Below the pieces are notes generated by a model that had not been told where the DNA came from, did not search any database, and worked only from the letters and a program-made list of their open reading frames with translations. 64,000 nucleotides of DNA from Cyanobacteria bacterium UBA3301 (lineage in GTDB: Bacteria; Cyanobacteriota; Vampirovibrionia; Gastranaerophilales; Gastranaerophilaceae): NCBI GenBank assembly GCA_002361485.1, contig DESZ01000004.1, forward strand, positions 45,028 to 109,027, given 5' to 3'. Of the stretch, positions 27,538-35,335 are shown piece by piece; within the stretch, counting starts at the first letter, position 1; each line of letters begins with the position of its first letter. The position numbers were made by a program, and so were the translations under genes.

Positions 27538-28185
27538 TTATAATTCGTAAACTTTTGCTGCCATTTCTTTCATTGTTGAAAAGCCGTGATTTTTTATTTC
27601 CCCTACATCTATATTAACTTTTTTACCGTGATTTTTTGATGTATATTTTGTTTTTCTTTTGTTGCGAGCCGGAATGCTGGGATTGATATCTGTTATAACT
27701 TCCAAATGTATAGGTTCTTTAACTTGATTTTTTTCATCCGAATGATTGCTTTTCTTTGCTGCTCTGTTTATGTTTGTTACATTGGCAGGTTTGTTTTTCG
27801 GAGGTATAAAATCCGAAATCTCTATATTGTCTATTTTTTCCTGTTTGGCAATTTTTATAATATCTTTAAAACGTTCAATGTCGTTTTTATCACCATTTGT
27901 AACTGTGGGTGTTTCTACTGAATTTTTAATTTTTACTTCTCCAAGTTTTGCAATAAGTGAAGTTTTATCCGTGTCAGATGCGATTAAAAATCTTTCATCT
28001 CCTGCTTTGACTATCATAAGAGATTTTCGCGGATTTATATTCATTGTTTCTTCAATAGAAAGTGTCTTAGCGCCTTTAGCAACAAAACCACCGTTCATAA
28101 ACTTTTTATATATAAACAATGCAAAAAATATTAATCCTGACATTGCAAGTGTATAAACTATAAAATGTACAATATAACTACCCAT
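27538..28185 (-). CDS. fliO: FliO-like flagellar biosynthesis protein
   Basis: 215 residues: a single transmembrane segment at about 5-26 and the FliO domain just after it (KTLSIEETMNINPRKSLMIVKAGDERFLIASDTDKTSLIAKL), then a long basic, Lys/Asn-rich tail. FliO helps FliP assemble into the export gate. The match rests on the short motif and on its place directly upstream of fliP, 10 bases away. Much of the tail looks disordered. Confidence 0.82.
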   Translation of the reverse strand: MGSYIVHFIVYTLAMSGLIFFALFIYKKFMNGGFVAKGAKTLSIEETMNINPRKSLMIVKAGDERFLIASDTDKTSLIAKLGEVKIKNSVETPTVTNGDKNDIERFKDIIKIAKQEKIDNIEISDFIPPKNKPANVTNINRAAKKSNHSDEKNQVKEPIHLEVITDINPSIPARNKRKTKYTSKNHGKKVNIDVGEIKNHGFSTMKEMAAKVYEL

Positions 28186-28197
28186 CTATTTTACCCT

Positions 28198-29421
28198 TTA
28201 TATATTATCTTCGTCTTCTAATTCAAAATCACTGTAATCAAATTCTTCTTCATTTTCTTCGTTTTCTTCTACAGTTTCTTCAGGTGCAGAATTGTCGGAA
28301 GAATTATTTTCTGTTTCTTCTTCAAAAGTGTTCTGTTGTACTGTTTCTTCAGTATTCGTTTTTCTGTCGCTGTTTTGAACAGCTTCGGTTGCAGCTTCTT
28401 GTGCTTTTGCCATGACTTCCGATATTTTTACACCGTATCTGTCATTCACAATAACAAGACTACCCTTTGCAACTGTTGTTCCTTCAACCTTCAGAGCAAT
28501 TTTATTATCGTATAATGAAGCCATATCCATAACCATGCCTTCTTCTATCTTCTTTAAATCGCCCAACGATATTTTTATGGAATCAAACTCTGCGACTAAA
28601 TCAACCTCAATTGTATCCCATAGATTTTTATTAGCACCGGCCATGCTGTCTCCTTCCGTATTTTCTTGCTGTGGCATTAGTATACCCATGTTCGGGTTAA
28701 TATTTAAAGTTAATTCTTCTCCGTATAATTCAAGTTTTAAAGCTTCAAGGTTGCTGTTTTCAAAAACTACCAAATCCCCGACATCCAAATTTTTTATTTC
28801 GTATAGCGGAAAACGTGTTGAACCGACGACGATAGTTACAGGTATTTTGCTTGTAGAAAAATCCATATCGGTGAATTTTTCGGTATTACACATAACTTGT
28901 ATCGGTTTTACTAATGATATTGGTACTGTTACTACGACTTTCCCTGTTTTTCTTATTTCTTCGTCGGCATCCATTATTATAAAAGTCATATTTACCATGT
29001 CATAGTTTGTGCGTTTTAATTCTTTAATTGCAGGCGGTTCAACTCTCAAACGCAGGGAATTATACATATAGCAATTAAATGCTGTCATTATTTTAGATTC
29101 AATTTCTGAAATTTTATTGATATTGAATTTACTTTTTGTTTTTCCCAAAATCTTTTCCAATATTATTTCAATGGCTTGATCTGTTAATCTGAAAAATATA
29201 TCATATTCTTCGTCAACTTTGACTTTTGTGACAAAGCATGATTCGTCATTAATCATGCAATTGATATTTTTGCTAAGCCCAATAAATTCTAATCTGAAAT
29301 TTTCTTGAAAGAATTTATCACTGGCTTCCTGTATTGCAGGAGAAAAGGTATCCTTATACCAGCTATACTCTTTGCATAGCTCTGTTGTTGACATGGAATT
29401 TTCTAACGTATTTTTTTTCAA
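28198..29421 (-). CDS. Fused FliM/FliN (SpoA-domain) switch or C-ring protein
   Basis: 407 residues. After a roughly 190-residue N-terminal region of weak FliM-like character come two SpoA (FliN/FliMN_C) domains: about 195-265 (SKIPVTIVVGSTRFPLYEIKNLDVGDLVVF) and about 275-345 (DLVAEFDSIKISLGDLKKIEEG, ending in VNDRYGVKISEV). Normal flagella have one SpoA domain each in FliM and FliN; two in one chain resembles FliY or SctQ. The CheY-binding EIDALL-type motif of FliM is not visible at the N-terminus. The C-terminal 60 residues are strongly acidic. It starts at TTG; an ATG nine codons later is possible. First gene of the operon. Confidence 0.8.
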   Translation of the reverse strand: MKKNTLENSMSTTELCKEYSWYKDTFSPAIQEASDKFFQENFRLEFIGLSKNINCMINDESCFVTKVKVDEEYDIFFRLTDQAIEIILEKILGKTKSKFNINKISEIESKIMTAFNCYMYNSLRLRVEPPAIKELKRTNYDMVNMTFIIMDADEEIRKTGKVVVTVPISLVKPIQVMCNTEKFTDMDFSTSKIPVTIVVGSTRFPLYEIKNLDVGDLVVFENSNLEALKLELYGEELTLNINPNMGILMPQQENTEGDSMAGANKNLWDTIEVDLVAEFDSIKISLGDLKKIEEGMVMDMASLYDNKIALKVEGTTVAKGSLVIVNDRYGVKISEVMAKAQEAATEAVQNSDRKTNTEETVQQNTFEEETENNSSDNSAPEETVEENEENEEEFDYSDFELEDEDNI

Positions 29422-29880
29422 ATTATTATCCCGTACTATACTCTCTGTCCCAAAGATAAAGCTTCCGCCCCACTACTTCATCTCTTTTATAATGGTAATT
29501 TGTAAAAAGTCATTATCTCTCATCAAAATTCTAGCAGATTTTTACTAAAGAGGAAAATTTGTAATATATTGCAATGATAATCAGTATTTATGGAAATTGT
29601 AAAATACGGATGTACAAAATCTATTTCCTATAAATCAGGAGTATATAAAAGTTATAACTAATGTTTCACATTTTAAGATTTGTTAACAATATTAAAAAAA
29701 ATAGGCAATTCCTGAACATGAAAAACGTTTATATATATGTAAGGGAAAATTCAACATTAGACAAGGGAAAAATAAAGAATAATCTCTAAACGAATTAAAT
29801 TCTAAATATGTGAAACAAGGATTTAAGTAAAACAAGTTTTTTTTATACTCTCTCTCTTAATATCCTCGTGTTTATTTAAT

Positions 29881-29916
29881 GTTGCCGTTAAAATTAATGG
29901 CAACTTTTCTTTTGTA
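29881..29916 (+). terminator. Plus-strand terminator without an upstream gene
   Basis: GTTGCCGTTA pairs with TAATGGCAAC (one G-T) around AAAT, followed by TTTTCTTTT. The nearest upstream plus-strand gene ends about 4.3 kb earlier, so it probably ends a small untranslated RNA from within 29450-29880. Confidence 0.65.
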
Positions 29917-29965
29917 TAAATACTTTCAACGATTTTCTGTTTTTATGCAGAAATGCAAAAAAATC

Positions 29966-29989
29966 AATTTGGTAACAAATTTGGTAACA
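29966..29989 (+). repeat. Exact 12-bp tandem direct repeat upstream of a promoter
   Basis: AATTTGGTAACA occurs twice with no gap, about 37 bases before the -35 box of the Cys-rich peptide gene. Direct repeats of this size close to a promoter suggest side-by-side binding of an activator or repressor. Confidence 0.5.
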
Positions 29990-30025
29990 CTTTATAAAAT
30001 CCACTCTGTTTATACTTTAGTATAA

Positions 30026-30053
30026 TTGACAATAATCTTTATGTGCATATTAT
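30026..30053 (+). promoter_or_regulatory. Promoter of the Cys-rich peptide gene
   Basis: Perfect -35 TTGACA, 16 bases, -10 TATTAT; transcription would start near 30060 and the ribosome site GGAG lies before the ATG at 30089. Confidence 0.7.
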
Positions 30054-30088
30054 AGATTTGTTCAAGAATAGAATATACGGAGTGTGTT

Positions 30089-30304
30089 ATGAAAAAAGTT
30101 TTTATTATCGGTGCATTGTTAATTTTTGCGGGAATGTTTTCGTTTATGGCTGTGAAAAGTAATCAAGCCGTCGGGAAATGTGATTTTGACCAAGCTGAAA
30201 GAGCAGGTTGTTGTTCTCGTCATGGCGGGGTATGCGGATGCAATAAACAACTTCATAAACAAAAATGCTGCGACGGAGCAATCAGCCCGTCTTGCGGCTG
30301 CTAA
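30089..30304 (+). CDS. Small exported Cys-rich peptide with CCSxHGG...CxDGxxSPxC motif
   Basis: 71 residues: a hydrophobic signal or anchor (VFIIGALLIFAGMFSFMAV) and a mature part with ten cysteines. The part GCCSRHGGVCGC, then CCDGAISPSCGC, is a motif known from the C-termini of many small secreted bacterial proteins of unknown function. The cysteines could bind metal or form disulfides. A clear promoter and ribosome site precede it, and a short GC-rich hairpin overlaps its stop. A stand-alone gene. Confidence 0.7.
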   Translation: MKKVFIIGALLIFAGMFSFMAVKSNQAVGKCDFDQAERAGCCSRHGGVCGCNKQLHKQKCCDGAISPSCGC

Positions 30305-30340
30305 CAGCAGGCTGCCAAGTTTTTAGAGGCTTGCGGTTGT

Positions 30341-30547
30341 TTAGCTATTTGCTTTTATCCATTTAAAAAAGAAATATATTTGTCTTTTTAATAACAGCCA
30401 TTTTTTACCAAGATTTTCTCTTGTTTTAAGCATATCGATTGCGATACACCAAATATAGTATATTTCTCCAATTATTGAATTTGGCAGAATTATATCGTCA
30501 TCTTCATCAAAATTTGGTATATCCCCATATACTTTAGTTTTGTCCAT
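30341..30547 (-). CDS. Small protein, unknown, divergent from an HTH-like gene
   Basis: 68 residues with an acidic N-terminal part (NFDEDDDIILP), a central hydrophobic stretch (SIIGEIYYIWCIAIDML) and a basic aromatic end (LLLKRQIYFFFKWIKAN). AAGGA lies about 11 bases before the ATG, a loose ribosome site. Possibly membrane-associated. It is divergent from the 72-residue HTH-like gene at 30642, with AATAACA and TGTTATT half-sites flanking the gap. Function unknown. Confidence 0.45.
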   Translation of the reverse strand: MDKTKVYGDIPNFDEDDDIILPNSIIGEIYYIWCIAIDMLKTRENLGKKWLLLKRQIYFFFKWIKANS

Positions 30548-30607
30548 GTTAAATCTTATCCTTATTTAATGACAATGTCATCTATAAAATAACACTAGTT
30601 AATATGT

Positions 30608-30635
30608 TTGTCAATGTTATAAAAAGGCATACACT
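30608..30635 (+). promoter_or_regulatory. Promoter placed for a leaderless transcript
   Basis: -35 TTGTCA, 16 bases, -10 TACACT, then six bases to the ATG at 30642. No ribosome site fits between them. Confidence 0.5.
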
Positions 30636-30641
30636 GTTATT

Positions 30642-30860
30642 ATGTTGGATATATATGAGGAAGTTAGAATATTATTATTACGCAGTAGATTATCAATGCG
30701 TAAGTTGGCTTCAAAATTGATAGCCGAAGGGTATGAAAATATCCCTGTTGCTGGCGGTCTTTCTAATAAATTCAATAAAAAGACAATAAGATTTGAAGAA
30801 GTTCAGCAAATTCTTGATTATCTTGGGTATGAATTGGTAATTAAGAAGAAAGATAAATAG
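30642..30860 (+). CDS. Small HTH-like DNA-binding protein
   Basis: 72 residues. VRILLLRSRLSMRKLASKLIAEG reads as the first two helices of a helix-turn-helix, and FNKKTIRFEEVQQILDYLGYELVI as the closing part; I recall similar small phage- or plasmid-like HTH proteins from gut bacteria, without a named function. Divergent from a small membrane-like protein. The start seems leaderless. A weak hairpin follows at 30904-30926. Confidence 0.55.
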   Translation: MLDIYEEVRILLLRSRLSMRKLASKLIAEGYENIPVAGGLSNKFNKKTIRFEEVQQILDYLGYELVIKKKDK

Positions 30861-30903
30861 GCATAACAACGCACCGAGAAATATATTCTTTTAATTGAGT
30901 ATG

Positions 30904-30926
30904 TGTCTGACTTTAGTCTGACATTT
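30904..30926 (+). terminator. Weak terminator after the HTH-like gene
   Basis: TGTCTGACT pairs with AGTCTGACA with one T-T mismatch and a 2-base loop, followed by TTTTAT. Confidence 0.45.
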
Positions 30927-30956
30927 TATATAAAATTACTGATTACGCGCAAAAAT

Positions 30957-30989
30957 AAAAGCCTGTTAATTATTAACAGACTTTTATTT
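30957..30989 (-). terminator. Terminator of the GGGtGRT operon
   Basis: A 14-bp stem (on the minus strand AAAAGTCTGTTAAT with ATTAACAGGCTTTT, one T-G pair), followed by ATTTTTG. It ends the minus-strand transcript of the GGGtGRT gene. Confidence 0.75.
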
Positions 30990-31012
30990 ATTATTTGAAT
31001 AAAATTTTAAAA

Positions 31013-32017
31013 CTATTTATTCATAGCTTGAGCTACTGCAACTGCGCATGCAACGGTTGCACCAACCATAGGGTTGTTACCCATACCGATAACGCCCATC
31101 ATTTCAACGTGAGCAGGAACTGATGAAGAACCTGCAAATTGAGCATCACCATGCATTCTTCCCATAGTATCAGTCATACCGTAAGATGCAGGGCCTGCAG
31201 CAACGTTATCAGGGTGCAATGTACGACCTGTACCACCACCTGAAGCAACAGAGAAGTATTTTCTGCCGTTTTCGATAGCCCATTTTTTGTATGTACCTGC
31301 AACAGGGTGTTGGAATCTTGTAGGGTTAGTTGAGTTACCTGTAATAGAAACATCAACGCCTTCTTTAATCATTATTGCAACACCTTCCGATACATCATCT
31401 GCACCGTAGCATTTAACTTTTGCTCTTTCGCCGTCAGAGAACGGAGTTTCTTTAACGACTTTCAACTCGCCTGTTTTGTAATTGTATTCAGTTTCAACAT
31501 AAGTGAAACCGTTAATTCTTGAAATTACATAAGCGGCATCTTTTCCTAAACCGTTTAAGATTACTCTTAGAGGTTCTTTTCTTACTTTATCAGCATTTCT
31601 TGCAATACCTATTGCACCTTCAGCAGCAGCGAATGATTCGTGACCTGCCAAGAAACAGAAACATTTTGTTTCTTCTCTTAATAACATTGCGCCTAAATTG
31701 CCGTGTCCGATACCGACTTGACGTCTGTCACCTACAGAACCCGGAACTGCAAATGCTTGCAAACCTAAACCGATAGCTTCTGCAGCATCAGCCGCGTTAG
31801 TAATTCCTTTTTTAATTGCGATAGCAACACCTAAAGTATATGCCCAAGATGCGTTGTCAAACGCGATAGGCTGAATACCTTTTACTATGGCATCTACATC
31901 AATGCCTTTTGATAAACATAAATCGCGAGCTTCTTCAAGATTTTTAAAACCATATTCAGGTAAAACTTTTTTCAAAGTAGCTTCACGTCTATCTTGTCCT
32001 TCAAATTTTACTGTCAT
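31013..32017 (-). CDS. GGGtGRT protein
   Basis: 334 residues. The motif ASGGGTGRTLHPDN, with AGPASYGMTDTMGRMHGDAQF after it, defines the conserved anaerobe family named for GGGtGRT. The molecular function is not established. It almost always neighbours a NifU-like scaffold gene, as here (32159-32860, same strand, upstream). Length and motif are normal. AAGGAAT serves as ribosome site. The gap between the two genes holds a repeat, so it may have its own transcript. Confidence 0.9.
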   Translation of the reverse strand: MTVKFEGQDRREATLKKVLPEYGFKNLEEARDLCLSKGIDVDAIVKGIQPIAFDNASWAYTLGVAIAIKKGITNAADAAEAIGLGLQAFAVPGSVGDRRQVGIGHGNLGAMLLREETKCFCFLAGHESFAAAEGAIGIARNADKVRKEPLRVILNGLGKDAAYVISRINGFTYVETEYNYKTGELKVVKETPFSDGERAKVKCYGADDVSEGVAIMIKEGVDVSITGNSTNPTRFQHPVAGTYKKWAIENGRKYFSVASGGGTGRTLHPDNVAAGPASYGMTDTMGRMHGDAQFAGSSSVPAHVEMMGVIGMGNNPMVGATVACAVAVAQAMNK

Positions 32018-32158
32018 ATTTTTATTCCTTATTTTATTAATTATCCTATACTGTCATTCTGAACTTGTTTCAGAATCTGACCCTCACCCGAATTTCTAAA
32101 TTCACTATGTTCATTAAGAAATTCTACCCTCTCCCAAAGGTAGAGGGGAACAGGTTTA
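32018..32158. repeat. Palindromic intergenic repeat between the two genes
   Basis: Contains ATTCTGAA-TTCAGAAT (about 32054-32075), GAATTTCT-AGAAATTC (about 32092-32125) and an ACCCTCTCC...GGAGAGGGT-like piece (ACCCTCTCC...AGAGGGG). A related CCCTCCCC...GGAGAGGG palindrome occurs at 58012-58046. Such strings of small palindromes resemble REP-type elements. Confidence 0.5.
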
Positions 32159-32860
32159 TTATTCTTCTCTTGGGTCGATATATTTAACCGCATCAGCAAA
32201 TCTTCCGTAAGTTCCGATATTTTTATCGTAAGCTTCTTGAGGATTTACACCTTTTTTGATGGCATCCATGAATTTGCCAAGGTTGATAAATTGGTATCCG
32301 ATAACTTCGTTATTTTTATCTAAACCAAGTTTAAGAATATAGCCTTCTGTTAATTGAAGATATCTTACGCCTTTTTGCGCGGTTGAGTGAATTGTACCGC
32401 ACATTGAGCATAAACCTTTACCTAAATCTTCCAAACCTGCGCCGACAGGCAATCCGTTTTCAGAGAAAGCTGATTGAGTTCTGCCGTATACTATTTGTAA
32501 GAATAATTCTCTCATCGCAACGTTGATAGCATCACAAACCAAATCGGTATTTAATGCTTCAAGTAATGTTTTACCCGGAAGAATTTCGCCTGCCATAGCT
32601 GCTGAATGTGTCATACCTGAACATCCGATTGTTTCAACTAAAGCTTCTTGAATAATTCCGTTTTTAACGTTTAAAGTTAATTTGCAAGTTCCTTGCTGAG
32701 GTGCACAGCATCCGCAGCCGTGTGTCAAACCTGAAATGTCTTTAATTTCTTTGCATTTAGTCCATTCTCCTTCTTGAGGAATAGGAGCGGGACTTCCTTT
32801 AACCCCGCGTCTTACAGGGCATTTGTCTTGTATTTCTTGAGTAACTTGTATATTAGTCAT
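32159..32860 (-). CDS. NifU-like iron-sulfur cluster assembly scaffold
   Basis: 233 residues. IscU/NifU-N-type motifs: CGCCAPQQGTCKL, ETIGCSGMTHSAAMAGEIL and LGKGLCSMCGTIH, giving the cysteines that would hold a transient Fe-S cluster. The C-terminal 60 residues are extra relative to IscU. This class is specifically paired with the GGGtGRT protein in anaerobes, as seen here. Strong ribosome site AAGGGAG. Confidence 0.85.
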   Translation of the reverse strand: MTNIQVTQEIQDKCPVRRGVKGSPAPIPQEGEWTKCKEIKDISGLTHGCGCCAPQQGTCKLTLNVKNGIIQEALVETIGCSGMTHSAAMAGEILPGKTLLEALNTDLVCDAINVAMRELFLQIVYGRTQSAFSENGLPVGAGLEDLGKGLCSMCGTIHSTAQKGVRYLQLTEGYILKLGLDKNNEVIGYQFINLGKFMDAIKKGVNPQEAYDKNIGTYGRFADAVKYIDPREE

Positions 32861-32925
32861 TTTTTACTCCCTTCACCTTATATACTCTAAAATTTTAACT
32901 TGCTCAAAATTTTCAGTCAAGATAA

Positions 32926-32954
32926 TTGAATTTTTGCCGATATGATGATAAAAT
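32926..32954 (+). promoter_or_regulatory. Promoter of the prepilin operon
   Basis: -35 TTGAAT, 17 bases, -10 TAAAAT; the ribosome site GAGGGAG follows before the ATG at 32979. Confidence 0.6.
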
Positions 32955-32978
32955 TTTTATATAACGTGAGGGAGCTAT

Positions 32979-33626
32979 ATGAAAAAAGATAATAAATTTG
33001 GTTTTACATTGAGTGAATTACTTATAGTCTTGTTTATTGTCGGGGTGATTGTTGCATTGACTTTACCGTCTTTATTAAAAGATATTCTGGCAAAATCAAA
33101 TATGAATGCGCTGACTTCTACAATTGATAATTTACAAAAAATTATTGAAAACGAATTAACAGAATCAAGAGCGCAAAGATTGCAGGATACGCGCATATTG
33201 GGTAGTACAGAGGACTTAGAGGCCTTTATGAGAGAATTAAATGTTGCTCCGGATAACCAGAGAGCGTTTGGCGCATCATATAAAAATGCTGATGGCGGAA
33301 CGGTTCAAGGCTGGGAGAGACCTGCTAATCGTGTGTTGTTAAAAAATGGTGTAGGATTAGCCATAGTTGACAACGGTGATGCTTCTTGTGTGGATGTGAT
33401 AATCGATGTTAACGGCCAAAAAGGTCCAAACACTTTCGGACGTGATTATTATGTAGCTTGTATTGTAAAGGCGGATGATAATAACGGACATCATATGGGT
33501 GATATTGGAGGAAGAACAGATCTTAATGAAGCCAATCTAAGTACATTGTGCAGACAAAATAATGCTGCTGCTTGTTATAGAATGGCAGAGATTTCAGGAT
33601 TTAATCCGAGATATTTAGATGATTAA
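32979..33626 (+). CDS. Type IV prepilin-like protein
   Basis: 215 residues with a class III prepilin signal: a short basic leader ending in KFG, then FTLSELLIVLFIVGVIVALT, with cleavage expected after Gly and the conserved Glu at +5. The mature protein would be a pseudopilin- or minor-pilin-sized subunit of a type IV pilus or type II secretion fibre; the rest (GVGLAIVDNGDASCVDVIIDVNGQKGPN) matches the strand pattern with a Gly/Pro/Asn-rich end typical of gut relatives. Co-transcribed with the second prepilin 16 bases downstream. Assembly ATPase genes are not in the window. Confidence 0.85.
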   Translation: MKKDNKFGFTLSELLIVLFIVGVIVALTLPSLLKDILAKSNMNALTSTIDNLQKIIENELTESRAQRLQDTRILGSTEDLEAFMRELNVAPDNQRAFGASYKNADGGTVQGWERPANRVLLKNGVGLAIVDNGDASCVDVIIDVNGQKGPNTFGRDYYVACIVKADDNNGHHMGDIGGRTDLNEANLSTLCRQNNAAACYRMAEISGFNPRYLDD

Positions 33627-33642
33627 TAAAAAGGAGTGAGTG

Positions 33643-34266
33643 ATGAATATAAAAAAACACGCGTTTACGTTAGCGGAATTATTGATTGCGATGGTTATTT
33701 TAGGAGTCATTGCAGCATTAACTATTCCGGTGTTATTGTCTAATGTATTTTCAAGGTCGTATGCTGCTGCGGGAAAAAATATGATTTCAACTATAGAGCA
33801 ATTGGCAGCAGACGAGTTGGTGGATAAAAAAACAAGATTATTAAGCAGCACGGACTTTGCTGATGCATCAAGGTTATTGACCAGTGAACATTTTGAGGTG
33901 AATTCTAATTCTTCTTGTAAAGTAGGGGAGGCAAATTGCATGTCGCCTGCGGATGGATTTTTTAAGTTGGATAATCATGAGAGTATAGATAATCCTTTTC
34001 CTGCCGGTGCAACTGCGATTGTGTTGAAAAACGGAACGGTGCTTACATATACTGTTCAGGGTGGTAAGGAAAGATACGCGCGATTTATTTTTGATGTGAA
34101 CGGAGCGGATAAACCAAATACCGTTGGTCGTGATATATTTGCTTTTGATGTGGATATATACGGTCATTATGCTCCTCAAAATGCTGCAACAGAGCAAGGC
34201 TGCCGCGGGGGAGATGTTATGCAATGTGTTGATGCATTGATGAACAATGCTTGGAATCCGCTATAA
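33643..34266 (+). CDS. Type IV prepilin-like protein
   Basis: 207 residues from the ATG at 33643 (AGGAG upstream; the GTG one codon before is possible). Leader MNIKKHA then FTLAELLIAMVILGVIAALT, with cleavage before Phe; the usual Gly at -1 is Ala here. The body ends in a FIFDVNGADKPNTVGRDIFAF motif similar to that of the preceding gene (IIDVNGQKGPNTFGRDYY), so the two are paralogues. Last four cysteines may form disulfides (CKVGEANC; CRGGDVMQC). Convergent with the ABC gene. Confidence 0.83.
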   Translation: MNIKKHAFTLAELLIAMVILGVIAALTIPVLLSNVFSRSYAAAGKNMISTIEQLAADELVDKKTRLLSSTDFADASRLLTSEHFEVNSNSSCKVGEANCMSPADGFFKLDNHESIDNPFPAGATAIVLKNGTVLTYTVQGGKERYARFIFDVNGADKPNTVGRDIFAFDVDIYGHYAPQNAATEQGCRGGDVMQCVDALMNNAWNPL

Positions 34267-34270
34267 TAAT

Positions 34271-35227
34271 TTATACTGAGTTTAAATAACAAGCACTAAA
34301 ATGATTGTCAGAAATTTCCAATAAATCTGGATGTTTCTGACAACATTTTTGTGTACAGAAATCACATCTTGGATTGAATTTACAGCCTTCTATAGTTTGG
34401 GATAGCGTCGGAGGCTGGCCTTTAATAGTTTCCAACCGCGTAAATTGGTTTGAAGGTATTGATTTTAACAGTGCTTTTGAATAAGGATGGTTAGTGTGTT
34501 CAAAAAATTCTTTTGCTTGTGCGGATTCAACAATGTGTCCAGAATACATGACCGCAATGTCATCAGCGTTTTCGCTGACTAAGGCTAAGTCATGCGTTAT
34601 CAAAAGGATTGAACTCCCTTTTTCTTTTTTTATTTCATTCAAAAGTTTCATGATTTGTGCTTGAATTGTAACATCAAGTGCTGTTGTCGGTTCATCTGCA
34701 ATAAGTATTTCTGAATCACAGGCTAAAGCCATTGCAATGATTGCACGCTGTTTCATTCCGCCTGAAAATTCGTGCGGGTAATTCTTTAATCTTGCTTTTG
34801 CGTCAGGAATTTGAACGGCATCAAAAGCTTCGATTGCAGTTTTTAATGCTTTATCGCCATCAAGATTTTTGTGTATTTTTAATACTTCTAATAATTGATC
34901 TCCTACCGTATATAACGGATTGAGAGATGTCATAGGGTCTTGAGGTATAAGCGAAATTTTGCTTCCGCGAATTTCGCGCATTTGTTCTTGTGTTTTATCC
35001 AATAAATTTTCGCCGTTGTATATAATCTCACCCGATGTTATTCTTGCGGTTTTTGGAATGAGGTTTAGAATACTCATTGCGCTCATTGTCTTGCCGCAGC
35101 CTGATTCACCAACAAGAGCCAATGTCTTTCCTTTTTCAAGTTGAAATGAGACATCGTAAAGAGCCTGAAGAAATTTATCTTCAGATTGAAAACCCAAATT
35201 CAAATTTTTTACTTCTAATAAAGGCAT
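34271..35227 (-). CDS. Peptide/nickel ABC transporter ATP-binding protein (OppD/DppD type)
   Basis: 318 residues from the ATG at 35227 (a TTG precedes it by one codon). Walker A GESGCGKT near residue 40, Q-loop LIPQDPMTSLNPL, signature FSGGMKQRAIIAMAL, Walker B ILIADEPTTALD, H-loop ITHD, and the C-terminal oligopeptide-transporter Cys domain (CKFNPRCDFCTQKCCQ) that can bind a Fe-S cluster. No permease or binding protein is nearby, so it is a solitary ATPase here. No ribosome site; TATACT lies eight bases before the ATG, so it may be leaderless. Confidence 0.88.
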   Translation of the reverse strand: MPLLEVKNLNLGFQSEDKFLQALYDVSFQLEKGKTLALVGESGCGKTMSAMSILNLIPKTARITSGEIIYNGENLLDKTQEQMREIRGSKISLIPQDPMTSLNPLYTVGDQLLEVLKIHKNLDGDKALKTAIEAFDAVQIPDAKARLKNYPHEFSGGMKQRAIIAMALACDSEILIADEPTTALDVTIQAQIMKLLNEIKKEKGSSILLITHDLALVSENADDIAVMYSGHIVESAQAKEFFEHTNHPYSKALLKSIPSNQFTRLETIKGQPPTLSQTIEGCKFNPRCDFCTQKCCQKHPDLLEISDNHFSACYLNSV

Positions 35228-35335
35228 CAAAATAAAGTATATTATGTTTATAAAATAATTAAATCAACCAACTTGATGAATTAAAAAATTGTAGGAATAA
35301 TTTGTGCATTATATTTTAAATTGTTTGTTCATTTT

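Larger units (their letters stand above)
29422..30025. other. Intergenic region with orphan terminator and tandem 12-bp repeat
   Basis: No coding sequence with a ribosome site was found across this stretch between the flagellar operon and the Cys-rich peptide gene. It holds a plus-strand terminator at 29881-29916 with no gene before it, and an exact 12-bp tandem repeat at 29966-29989. Confidence 0.5.

Noticed and set aside
28412..29005. A 197-codon open frame on the plus strand opposite the FliM/FliN gene
   Set aside because: It lies wholly antisense to a gene with clear SpoA domains, lacks a ribosome site and shows no domain.
29701..29790. A 23-codon ORF in the flagellar/Cys-peptide gap
   Set aside because: It has no ribosome site and no recognisable sequence.
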